A DNA stretch of 14,061 nt, from the NCBI GenBank assembly GCA_041500225.1, contig JBGQLV010000064.1, positions 1-14,061 of the forward strand. The letters are read 5' to 3'. The position numbers were made by a program, and so were the translations under genes. The DNA is from 0-14-3-00-41-53 sp041500225. Lineage in GTDB: Bacteria; Nitrospirota; Thermodesulfovibrionia; Thermodesulfovibrionales; SM23-35. Positions 6,536 through 13,984 of the stretch are shown here, one piece after another; the first letter of the stretch is position 1, and every line of letters begins with the position of its first letter. The notes below the pieces were generated by a model that did not search any database, had not been told where the DNA came from, and was given only the letters and a program-made list of their open reading frames with translations.

Positions 6536-8506
6536 TTAAATCTCTCCGTGCTTTAGCCCTTTAAGTTCAAAAATCTTTACCTCTTTTTTCTTTCCCTTTA
6601 CCCTAACGTTATCCCGCTCTTGTAATTGATAGTGCCCGAACAATCCTTCTTTTATCAATGCATCCAGATGACCTATGGTAAATTCTGTTACAATAATCTT
6701 TGCATTATACTCTCTCGTGAGTTTTTCAACCCTTGCTGCAAGGTTCACATGGTCACCTATAACCGTATAATCCATCTTCTTGCCTGTAGCCCCTATATTC
6801 CCGATAATAACTTCTCCTGTATTTATGCCGATACCGCAGTCAAGCACCTCTTTCCCTTCTCTCATCCATTTCTCCTGCATCTTTGAAAGACTATGAGCCA
6901 TATTCAACGCACACCTTACAGCAAGCTCAGCATGGTTTGGCTGGTCAACAGGTGCACCCCAGAAGGCCATTATTTCATCTCCAACAAACTTATCCAGAGT
7001 GCCATCCCATTTGAAGATGATATTTGTCATCTCATTGAAATACTCGTTAAGCAGGTCTACGACTTCTTCTGGAGATTTCCTTTCAGACAGAGTTGTAAAT
7101 CCTATTATATCCGCGAAAAGGACTGTTACATCTTTTCTCACCCCTCCCAGTTTCGCCTTTTCAGGATTACTTATAAGGGCTTCCACAATCTTCGGTGATA
7201 CATAACTTGAAAACATGGACCTGATTTCTTTTGCCTTTTTCTCTTCAAAGAAATACTTTGCACCAGTAACAACTACCGATATCGTTATTATATTTGCAGC
7301 CGGGTATATAAAGTTAACCCAAAGACCCATATATGAGAAAAATAACACGACAGCAAGGGTATAACCTATGAGAAATATAGAAGAAAGAAGTGCTGTCTTA
7401 ATAGCGCTGAGCTTGGGCAGGACAAATCCCATTATTAGCCCAGTTAGCATAAGAGTTATGATTTCGATATAGCCTACACTCTTTTTAAGAAAATTCTTAG
7501 TTAAGATATTTTCAACAACCGTTGCGTTCTTCTCTACCCCGGGCATATTTGCAGAGAATGGAGTATTTTTTATGTCGTATGTTGCAATCGCTGTTGCGCC
7601 AAGAAAAACAATCCGGTTTGTAATTTCTTCTTTGCGTACTTTCTTTGCTAATATATCTGCGGCTGAAACAGGTTTAAAAGTTCCTTCTTTACCGAAATAA
7701 TTTATAAGTATCCTGCCCTTTTCGTCAGAAGGGATAAAACATTTTCCACCAAGCTTCACACCTTTGTTTCCCTCTATGATCATCTCATCCAGTTTTAATC
7801 CGAGTGATAAACGCGCAGACTGAAGGGCAAGAGATGGAAAAACCTCATCACCATATTTGAGATATAAAAATTCCCACCGTAGCTTTCCATCGTAGTCCGA
7901 ATGGCTATAGACATGACCAATAAGACTGCCCTGTGAAATCTCTGATACCGTCTGCAGTATATTATCCGCTTTAACCGGGTCTGTACTATTCGAGTCGTGA
8001 ATCCTTAAAAATGCAGAATCAATAATCTGATCTGGAATATCTTTAACATCTTTGCTTTCTTCACCAACCGGCACTTCAAAGGCTGTCCCGAGAATAATCT
8101 TCTCTTTTGATATTCTAAATGAATCACCGAGGGCCTTATCTGATTTCTCGCTTTCTGGTTCAGAAAAAAAGATATCAACTGCAAGGACCTTCGGATTTAA
8201 ATCTGTTATCCCTTTTACAAGCTCGGCCATCAACGCCCTGCTCCAGGGCCAGCGGCCAAACTCCTTGAGACTTTTTTCATCAATTGCAACAATAACAACC
8301 TTGCCTGACTGCGCAGGTTCTGAGATAAAATTCCTGATACGAAATCTGTAATCGAGGGTCATTACCTCGATACTCTCTTCAATAAGTGTTTTAAATTTTT
8401 TTAACTCTACTGAAGGTGACCGCCGGATAAACAAAGAGAGAAATATAATCGAGGAAACAATGCAGAAGGCTAAAATCCATTTTCCTTTTATAAGATGTAA
8501 ACCCAT
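6536..8506 (-). CDS. CHASE2-domain transmembrane adenylate cyclase (class III)
   Basis: A 656-residue membrane receptor predicted to make cyclic AMP. Residues 10-28 form the first membrane helix. About 35-335 is a CHASE2 sensor domain exposed outside the inner membrane, with VVIVAIDEKSL, GRWPWSR and VLAVDIFFSE motifs typical of the family. Three further helices lie at roughly 345-363, 370-391 and 396-417. A class III cyclase domain fills about 455-625. Both metal-binding aspartates are present (Asp466 in LFADIIGF, Asp510 in FVGDEIMAFWG). The substrate determinants Lys506 and Asp579 indicate ATP rather than GTP, and Asn588 and Arg592 (NLAARVE) complete the transition-state residues. The domain therefore looks active. 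ATG at 8506 has only a weak Shine-Dalgarno sequence. The ligand of CHASE2 is not predictable. It lies downstream of a structured repeat that separates it from the M16 genes. Confidence 0.93.
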   Translation of the reverse strand: MGLHLIKGKWILAFCIVSSIIFLSLFIRRSPSVELKKFKTLIEESIEVMTLDYRFRIRNFISEPAQSGKVVIVAIDEKSLKEFGRWPWSRALMAELVKGITDLNPKVLAVDIFFSEPESEKSDKALGDSFRISKEKIILGTAFEVPVGEESKDVKDIPDQIIDSAFLRIHDSNSTDPVKADNILQTVSEISQGSLIGHVYSHSDYDGKLRWEFLYLKYGDEVFPSLALQSARLSLGLKLDEMIIEGNKGVKLGGKCFIPSDEKGRILINYFGKEGTFKPVSAADILAKKVRKEEITNRIVFLGATAIATYDIKNTPFSANMPGVEKNATVVENILTKNFLKKSVGYIEIITLMLTGLIMGFVLPKLSAIKTALLSSIFLIGYTLAVVLFFSYMGLWVNFIYPAANIITISVVVTGAKYFFEEKKAKEIRSMFSSYVSPKIVEALISNPEKAKLGGVRKDVTVLFADIIGFTTLSERKSPEEVVDLLNEYFNEMTNIIFKWDGTLDKFVGDEIMAFWGAPVDQPNHAELAVRCALNMAHSLSKMQEKWMREGKEVLDCGIGINTGEVIIGNIGATGKKMDYTVIGDHVNLAARVEKLTREYNAKIIVTEFTIGHLDALIKEGLFGHYQLQERDNVRVKGKKKEVKIFELKGLKHGEI

Positions 8507-8543
8507 TTTCTAACCTGCTTTATTAATAAACTTATTATCAATC

Positions 8544-8661
8544 ATGGAGGATATAGTATTTAAGCGGATTAAAATTCTGTGACGATTTATCGGAAAAGAA
8601 TTTACCTCGCAGTCCCGAAAGCTTTCGGGACGAGAATGAGCGAAAATACTATATCCTCCAT
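8544..8661. repeat. 118-bp structured inverted-repeat element (MITE-like)
   Basis: The ends are 18-bp perfect inverted repeats, ATGGAGGATATAGTATTT (8544-8561) and its complement (8644-8661). Between them lie two further inverted repeats. AAATTCT (8572-8578) pairs with AGAATTT (8597-8603) and encloses CGAT-TT-ATCG. A perfect 20-bp palindrome, GTCCCGAAAGCTTTCGGGAC, lies at 8612-8631 with an extra CTC/GAG pairing outside it. A single strand could thus fold as a three-way junction. I see no target-site duplication and no open frame. It occupies most of the 161-nt gap between the second M16 gene and the cyclase gene, which are on the same strand. It could be a non-autonomous mobile repeat, a structured RNA or a transcript-processing element. 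Confidence 0.8.
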
Positions 8662-8667
8662 ATATGG

Positions 8668-10026
8668 CTAAAATTTCAGTTTTGCCTTCTTCTGGTTTGC
8701 AACAACTACAAGCACATAATTTTCAGGGTCGAGGTATTTCTGTGCAACCCTCAGGACATCGTCTTGTGTTACTGAATTTATATAGTTAGGATATTTTTCT
8801 ACATAATCAAGACCAAGGTTATAGAATTCAACAGAGGCGAGGAAATCAACGATTTTTCTGTTAGTGTCAAGCCTTCTTGAAAAACTACCTGTAAGATATG
8901 ATTTTGCATCAGAAAGTTCCTGGTCTGAAACACTTTCTTTTCTTATCCTGCCAATCTGCCTCAGTATCTCATCAATAGCTGTATTTGCAGACTCATTTTT
9001 GGTCTGGATACCTACTTGAAAAATCCCCTCTTCTTTGCTGGCTGTGAAAAAACTGTGCACATCATATGCGAGGCCCATTTCATCTCTTATAGACTGCATC
9101 AGTCTTGACGAGAAGCCTCCCCCACCGAGTATGTAATTCATTACTGAAACTGCATAATAATCTGGGTTATCTCTACTGATACCGAGATTTCCCAGCATGA
9201 CATTTGCCTGTGTTAGTTCCTTATCTATCTTGACAACTTTCTTTATCTTTTTCTCTTCAATCTTTTTAGCAACCTTTAATGGTACCTCTTTCTTCTTCCA
9301 CTCACCAAGGTATTGTTTAATCAAACCATCTAACTCGTCAGATGTGAGGTCCCCCACAACCGATAATATTGAGTTGTTGGGCAAAAAATAATCTGAATAA
9401 AACCTTACAAAGTCCTCTCTTTTTATATTATCAATGGTTTCAACAGAACCCTCTATGAGCCTCCCATACGGATGCTCCCCGAATAGTTCCTTCTTAAAGG
9501 CACGGCCTGCAAGAAAAGAAGGTTCTTCTTCTTGCTGTTTCAGAGAGCCCTTTATAAGCTCTTTTTTTCTCTCAATCTCGCCCTGTGGAAAGGTAGGATT
9601 AAGCAGGATATCAGAAAACAGCTCGACCCCTTTGTTAATATCCTTTTTCAAAACTGATAGGGTAACAGTCGTATAATCACTTCCAGCAGATACATAAAGA
9701 GATGCACCTATAAATTCAATCTCATCACTTATATCAGTAGATTTACGATTCTTCGTGCCTTCTGTAAGAAGTTCAGCAGTGAGGTTGGCAAGTCCTGCTT
9801 TGTCTTTGGGTTCATTGAGCTGACTTGCCTTCACAAGTAATGTAACCATAACAATAGGAAGGTTATGTTTTTCTGAATGAAGGATTGTAAGACCATTTGA
9901 CAGAACAGTCCTCTTTACATCGAGAGCAAAAACATCAGTAGATAGTGAACAGTGAATAGTAGATAGTAATAAGAATAAAAATACCAGATATTTTTTAAAA
10001 TGATTTTTAAACTGTTGACTATTCAC
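8668..10026 (-). CDS. M16 family peptidase-like protein, catalytically degenerate partner
   Basis: This 452-residue secreted M16B-type protein has two homologous halves. The zinc motif HxxEH is lost: the aligned residues 81-85 read NLTAE. The downstream zinc-ligand glutamate is also missing (region LIKGSLKQQ). By contrast the C-terminal half keeps Arg314 and Tyr321 (IRDEMGLAY), the pair that non-catalytic M16 subunits contribute to substrate binding. It probably forms a heterodimer with the active-type M16 protein encoded immediately upstream. The GTG start at 10026 overlaps the upstream stop codon (GTGA). A signal peptide spans about residues 1-34 (hydrophobic core VFLFLLL, ending VFA). Start, overlap and most of the signal peptide lie in a heptamer repeat element, so the true start could differ. 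Function beyond periplasmic proteolysis support is unknown. Confidence 0.88.
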   Translation of the reverse strand: MNSQQFKNHFKKYLVFLFLLLSTIHCSLSTDVFALDVKRTVLSNGLTILHSEKHNLPIVMVTLLVKASQLNEPKDKAGLANLTAELLTEGTKNRKSTDISDEIEFIGASLYVSAGSDYTTVTLSVLKKDINKGVELFSDILLNPTFPQGEIERKKELIKGSLKQQEEEPSFLAGRAFKKELFGEHPYGRLIEGSVETIDNIKREDFVRFYSDYFLPNNSILSVVGDLTSDELDGLIKQYLGEWKKKEVPLKVAKKIEEKKIKKVVKIDKELTQANVMLGNLGISRDNPDYYAVSVMNYILGGGGFSSRLMQSIRDEMGLAYDVHSFFTASKEEGIFQVGIQTKNESANTAIDEILRQIGRIRKESVSDQELSDAKSYLTGSFSRRLDTNRKIVDFLASVEFYNLGLDYVEKYPNYINSVTQDDVLRVAQKYLDPENYVLVVVANQKKAKLKF

Positions 10027-10035
10027 TGCTCACTC
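9943..10035. repeat. Heptamer-based inverted repeat across the M16-M16 junction
   Basis: At 9936-9970 the plus strand reads in 7-bp units (CAGTAGA TAGTGAA CAGTGAA and so on). At 10011-10038 a second heptamer cluster reads ACTGTTG ACTATTC ACTGCTC ACTCTTT. The two clusters are inverted: the 25-base arms 9943-9967 and 10011-10035 match at 20 of 25 positions, around a 43-nt AT-rich centre. The element covers the last codons of the first M16 gene, the GTGA junction and the signal-peptide region of the second. Confidence 0.7.
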
Positions 10036-11348
10036 TTTACTTCTTTTGTTGGTATCAAAATTCCAACCGTTCTGTTATCTTCTTTTAAATACTTCTTTGC
10101 CACCTTCACTACATCATCCGGCGTTACCTTTCTTATCCCCTCAAGGTATCTATCAATAAGCCTCCAACCCCCGAGCATCTCAAACATCCCATACTTCATA
10201 GCCTGCATATAAATTGAGTCCTGTTCCATTATAAATGAAGATTCAATCTGGTTTTTTGCCTTCTGAATCTCCCGTTCAGATGGTAGCTTTGTCTTAATCT
10301 TCTCAATCTCAACGTAAAGAGAGTCCTCAACATCTTTTATGCTTTTCCCAGGAGAGGCTGTCGCTGAAAAGAAAAATAGATACGGGTCTTTGTTAAAGCC
10401 GCTGTAATCAGCAGATGCACTGAGCGAAATCTTTTTTTCATAGACCAGTGATTGATAGAGCCTTGAACTCTTTCCTCCGGAAAGTATCAGGCTAAGGACA
10501 TCAAGGGCATAGCTGTCCTCATCAGGAAAAATAGGTGTATGATATGCTATGAGTATATATGGTAGTTCTGCTTCCCTTTTAAGGAACACTCTTTTCTCTC
10601 CTCTCTGCTCAGGCTCTGTAGAAGTGATGTTTTTCCTGGCAGGTCCAGATACTATATCCTTAAAAAAACGATCGACTTTCCCAATAATTTCATCTGCATA
10701 GACGTCTCCTACTATAACTACTACAGCATTATCAGGTGAATAGTAAGTTTTATAATAGCTATATAAATCGTCTCTTTCTATTGACTTAATATCAGACATC
10801 CATCCTATTACAGGCCTTTGATAAGGTTGCACCTTGAATGCTGCTGCAATAACTTCCTCGAATAAAGAACTCTGTGGATCATCCTCATATCTCAGCCTTC
10901 GCTCTTCCATAACAACACTTCTTTCTGAAATCATTTCTTTTGGATCTATTGTCAGATTCTGCATCCTGTCAGCCTCAAGGTCAATCGAGAGATTTATCCT
11001 GTCTGAGGAAAAAAGCTCAAAATAAACAGTATAGTCCTTTGTTGTGTATGCATTATCTGTACCGCCATTTTTCTGAACAATCTTTGACAATATTGACGGT
11101 CCATATTTGGATGTTCCCTTGAACATCATGTGCTCAAGTAGGTGGCTCAGCCCGGATTTACCTGAGGGCTCATCCCTCGAACCTACGCGATACCACACCT
11201 GGAATGTAGCCACAGGGGCCTTGTGTTCTTCGATAATCAGTACCTTTAGCCCGTTGTCTAATTTATATTCTTTTACCTCTAAGGCATAAGTAGTAATCGG
11301 TATTAATAATAAAAGAACAGACGTAAGAAAAATCCTGATATACTTCAT
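10023..11348 (-). CDS. M16 family zinc metallopeptidase (active-type subunit)
   Basis: A 441-residue M16B peptidase, predicted to be exported. The ATG at 11348 is chosen because it gives a clean signal peptide (residues 1-22, MKYIRIFLTSVLLLLIPITTYA at a normal length, cleavage before LEV). A frame extending to 11393 would add fifteen residues ahead of it, and neither start has a Shine-Dalgarno sequence. The inverted zinc motif HLLEH is at His69, Glu72 and His73, with the third ligand in the SERSVVMEERR region (Glu148 or Glu149), about 75 residues downstream as in the family. The second half is the non-catalytic M16_C domain. The Arg/Tyr pair kept by the neighbour is absent here (Val and Leu at the aligned positions of LVYEKKISLSAS). 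The two genes overlap by GTGA, so an active/inactive heterodimer is likely. The substrate is unknown. Confidence 0.92.
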   Translation of the reverse strand: MKYIRIFLTSVLLLLIPITTYALEVKEYKLDNGLKVLIIEEHKAPVATFQVWYRVGSRDEPSGKSGLSHLLEHMMFKGTSKYGPSILSKIVQKNGGTDNAYTTKDYTVYFELFSSDRINLSIDLEADRMQNLTIDPKEMISERSVVMEERRLRYEDDPQSSLFEEVIAAAFKVQPYQRPVIGWMSDIKSIERDDLYSYYKTYYSPDNAVVVIVGDVYADEIIGKVDRFFKDIVSGPARKNITSTEPEQRGEKRVFLKREAELPYILIAYHTPIFPDEDSYALDVLSLILSGGKSSRLYQSLVYEKKISLSASADYSGFNKDPYLFFFSATASPGKSIKDVEDSLYVEIEKIKTKLPSEREIQKAKNQIESSFIMEQDSIYMQAMKYGMFEMLGGWRLIDRYLEGIRKVTPDDVVKVAKKYLKEDNRTVGILIPTKEVKSEQ

Positions 11349-11409
11349 AGATAGAATATACCAGAAATCATAGAAATAATTAAAATAAGGCATAATAATA
11401 ATATAATAC

Positions 11410-11438
11410 TTGACAGTTTCGATTATCTTCGTTATTTT
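11410..11438 (+). promoter_or_regulatory. Sigma-70 promoter of the LysM-protein gene
   Basis: TTGACA at 11410-11415 matches the -35 consensus at all six bases. A 17-bp spacer leads to TATTTT at 11433-11438, four of six for the -10 box. It points to the LysM gene starting at 11478. It lies in the 129-bp divergent region shared with the M16 pair; the promoter for that side, in very AT-rich DNA, cannot be singled out. Confidence 0.6.
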
Positions 11439-11477
11439 CTATGTAAAGAAAATTATTAAAAAGGAGAACTATTTATT

Positions 11478-12482
11478 ATGATGAATAAGATTCTTATATC
11501 AAATAAAGCCTTTAATTCCTTGTTTTTGCTCATATTTCTGTTATCGCCGTCTTTTATATCAGCACAGATGGAGGAATATAAGGATTACACAGTTGAAAAA
11601 GGAGATACACTCTGGGACATCTCTCAAAAAGAACTGAACGACTATTTCCTGTGGCCGAAGATATGGAAAGAAAATCCTGAGATTAAAAACCCTGATAGAA
11701 TTTATCCCAAGCAAAAAATCAGGATCCCCCTATACCTGCTGCAGAAAGAAATTCCGGAAACCAAACCAAAAACTGAATTAGAAACAAAACCAGAAATAAT
11801 AAAAGAGAAGCCCGTAGAAAAAATAATTGAACCTGTAAAAAAAGAATATCTTGTAAACAAAGATATTTTAATTGCAAGCGGCTATATTGCTGATTCAGTA
11901 CCTAATGTTGGTAAAATAACTGACTCTCCTGTTGACAGAACTATACTTGCAAAAGACGATTATGCTTATATCAAAACAGACAATCCGGTAAAAATGGGTG
12001 AAAAGTTTTATATTATCCGTTCAGTAGAAAAGGTGATTCATCCGGAATCTGGCCGCAAACTTGGCTATCTAATAGAGATACTCGGGATTGCAGAGGTTGT
12101 AAACCAGGAAAATAATGATACGAAAATAATAATTACAGATTCTTACGCAGACATCCCAACAGATAGTCTTCTTGACAACTTCTATGAGATAGAACCCCCT
12201 CTTGCTATTGAAAATCCAAGAAAGCCTGGTATCAATGGTTATATCGTTGCTACGAGACAGTTACGTGATATCAATGGGACCTGGGATATTGTTTATATTG
12301 ATAAAGGTAAGAAAGATGGTTTAGAAGTTGGAGACTTATTTGCACCAACACTTCAGAGTAAACACAAGATAATAAATGGTCTAATTCAGATCATAAACCT
12401 CAGAGAATCAACCTCAACTGTTATTGTGAGAAAAAGCAATAACACGATTACAAAAGGAGACGGTGTAACAGCAGTTAAGTAG
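11478..12482 (+). CDS. Secreted LysM-domain protein, probably peptidoglycan-binding
   Basis: The 334-residue product has a signal peptide (about residues 1-29, ending FISA). One LysM domain lies at about 35-84, with YTVEKGDTLWDIS at its start and NPDRIYPKQKIRIP at its end. A Lys/Glu/Pro-rich linker follows to about residue 120, then a C-terminal region of roughly 210 residues I cannot assign firmly. That region ends in repeated small beta-like segments (VYIDKGKKDGLEVGDLF, ITKGDGVTAV) reminiscent of the FlgT C-terminal type fold. No catalytic domain is visible, so a structural or scaffolding role at the cell wall is most likely. AAGGAG at 11461-11466 is 11 nt before the chosen ATG; a second ATG follows directly. 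Its stop lies inside the convergent rpoD gene (8-bp overlap). Confidence 0.85.
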   Translation: MMNKILISNKAFNSLFLLIFLLSPSFISAQMEEYKDYTVEKGDTLWDISQKELNDYFLWPKIWKENPEIKNPDRIYPKQKIRIPLYLLQKEIPETKPKTELETKPEIIKEKPVEKIIEPVKKEYLVNKDILIASGYIADSVPNVGKITDSPVDRTILAKDDYAYIKTDNPVKMGEKFYIIRSVEKVIHPESGRKLGYLIEILGIAEVVNQENNDTKIIITDSYADIPTDSLLDNFYEIEPPLAIENPRKPGINGYIVATRQLRDINGTWDIVYIDKGKKDGLEVGDLFAPTLQSKHKIINGLIQIINLRESTSTVIVRKSNNTITKGDGVTAVK

Positions 12483-13902
12483 GAGTTGTTGTCAATCTTT
12501 TGAGGGCTTTAAGCCTGCTTGGATGTTTAAGCTTTCTTAATGCCTTTGCTTCAATCTGTCTGACCCTTTCTCTTGTTATGGAAAGATGCCTTCCAACTTC
12601 TTCAAGGGTATGATCTCTATCTGCACCAATACCGAACCTCATTCTTATAACCTTTTCTTCTTTAGGCGTTAAGGTCTTAAGCACCATTTGTATTTGCTCA
12701 GAGGTTTCGATCTTTTCTGCGTCAGAATAAGGTGATGGGCTGTTCTTGTCTCCTATAAAATCCTCAAGCTCGGTATCCTCATCGCCTACAGGTGTTTGGA
12801 GCGCTATGGGATCTTGTATTGCCCTAAAGACTTCTTCAACCTTCCTTGTTGGAACAATAAGTTTTTGGGCAATTTCCTCATTGGTTGGCTCTCTACCGAG
12901 TTGTTGTGTCAGCTCCCTTGACGCTTTAGTTACTCTATTATAGAATTCCATCATATGTACAGGAACCCTAATGGTCTTCGTCTGGTCTATTAAAGCCCTT
13001 GTTATTGCTTGCCTGATCCACCACGTCGCATACGTGCTGAACTTAAAACCCTTTTCATATTTGAATTTATCAACAGCCTTCATAAGGCCTATATTGCCTT
13101 CCTGTATGAGATCCAAAAGAGGAAGTCCTCTTCCAACATAATTTTTTGCAATATTAACCACGAGTCTAAGGTTACGGGTTATCAGTTCATTTTTAGCCGT
13201 CGAGATAAGTGTCTTGGCCTTTACAATACGAGTCCCTATCGCTTTAAGGTCTTCGACCTTAATCCCAACCTCAGATTCAACCTTCCTATATGTCTTCTCT
13301 ACTTCTTTTGCTAATATCTCAAGTTTTGTGGTATTAATATCCTTCTTCTTTTTCTCCTTAATCGTATTCTTAAGCCCCTTCAGGGAGCCATACCTTGCAA
13401 TCTTTCTGTCTTTAACTTCAACTTCTTTCATAAGGTCATCAAGGATTTCCACACTTTTTACAAGGGCCTCGTCAGGTCTTTCCTCCTCAGGATTTAACTC
13501 TTCTTCTTCTCCATTCATACTGGCTTCGAGTTTTTTGTAAAGAGGTAGGGCAGTAACTATCTCTTTTATAATTTCCTTTCCAGCTTCGAGTCTTTTTGCA
13601 AGCTCTGTCTCCTCATCTTTTGTCAGTATAGAAATATCTCCCATTGAATAGAAATATGCCTGCACAAGATCTTCTGTTTTTTCATACTCTTCTAATTCCT
13701 CTTCGATTTCTTCTTCAGGTGGAAGTGTTTCCTCATGATCTACAACCTTAACTCCCATATCCTGAAGAATGTCCATGAGGTCTTCTATTTCATCCGGTGA
13801 AAAGAACTCAGAAGGAAGTGCATCATTTATTTCATCATAGGTAAGGATTCCTCGTCTCTTACCTATGTCGATTATCTCTTCAAATAAGTCTCTTTCTCTC
13901 AT
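12475..13902 (-). CDS. rpoD: RNA polymerase primary sigma factor RpoD (sigma-70)
   Basis: This is the housekeeping sigma factor that directs RNA polymerase to -10/-35 promoters. The 475-residue product has region 1.1 (about 8-55), an acidic linker, and region 1.2 (about 75-110, LVQAYFYSMGDISILTKDEE). A shortened, charged non-conserved region lies at about 111-235. Region 2 (240-318) contains LRLVVNIAKNYVGRGLPLLD and the -10-reading helix with Gln307 and Thr310, equivalent to Gln437 and Thr440 of E. coli. Region 3 is about 319-395, and region 4 with its HTH is near 432-460 (TLEEVGRHLSITRERVRQI). Region 1.1 supports the primary sigma factor over an alternative one. AAGGAG is five nt before the ATG. 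Upstream, only 82 nt separate it from the end of a 23S rRNA gene; no dnaG is seen. No convincing promoter is visible in that gap. Confidence 0.95.
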   Translation of the reverse strand: MRERDLFEEIIDIGKRRGILTYDEINDALPSEFFSPDEIEDLMDILQDMGVKVVDHEETLPPEEEIEEELEEYEKTEDLVQAYFYSMGDISILTKDEETELAKRLEAGKEIIKEIVTALPLYKKLEASMNGEEEELNPEEERPDEALVKSVEILDDLMKEVEVKDRKIARYGSLKGLKNTIKEKKKKDINTTKLEILAKEVEKTYRKVESEVGIKVEDLKAIGTRIVKAKTLISTAKNELITRNLRLVVNIAKNYVGRGLPLLDLIQEGNIGLMKAVDKFKYEKGFKFSTYATWWIRQAITRALIDQTKTIRVPVHMMEFYNRVTKASRELTQQLGREPTNEEIAQKLIVPTRKVEEVFRAIQDPIALQTPVGDEDTELEDFIGDKNSPSPYSDAEKIETSEQIQMVLKTLTPKEEKVIRMRFGIGADRDHTLEEVGRHLSITRERVRQIEAKALRKLKHPSRLKALKRLTTTPT

Positions 13903-13925
13903 CTTTACTCCTTAAAAACATATAT

Positions 13926-13941
13926 AAAAAGGGTATTACCC
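13926..13941 (-). terminator. Weak terminator-like hairpin after the 23S rRNA
   Basis: On the minus strand GGGT-AAT-ACCC is followed by five T residues. The 4-bp stem is short for an intrinsic terminator. It sits between the 23S 3' end and the rpoD ATG, so it could trim or attenuate rRNA transcription ahead of rpoD, or be part of a processing stem. Confidence 0.3.
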
Positions 13942-13984
13942 AACAGGCCCTCAATCTTCTTTGACAACAGGAGGGAAAAATATA

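Noticed and set aside
11349..11393. Upstream ATG giving a 456-residue M16 protein
   Set aside because: It places fifteen aromatic-rich residues before a complete signal peptide; the ATG at 11348 gives a normal exported precursor.
13961..13966. Perfect TTGACA on the plus strand after rpoD
   Set aside because: There is no -10 box at 16-18 bp, and it would drive antisense transcription into 23S rRNA.
13903..13984. 5S rRNA gene between 23S and rpoD
   Set aside because: The gap is 82 nt, shorter than a 5S gene, and also holds the rpoD ribosome binding site; no 5S-like sequence is seen.
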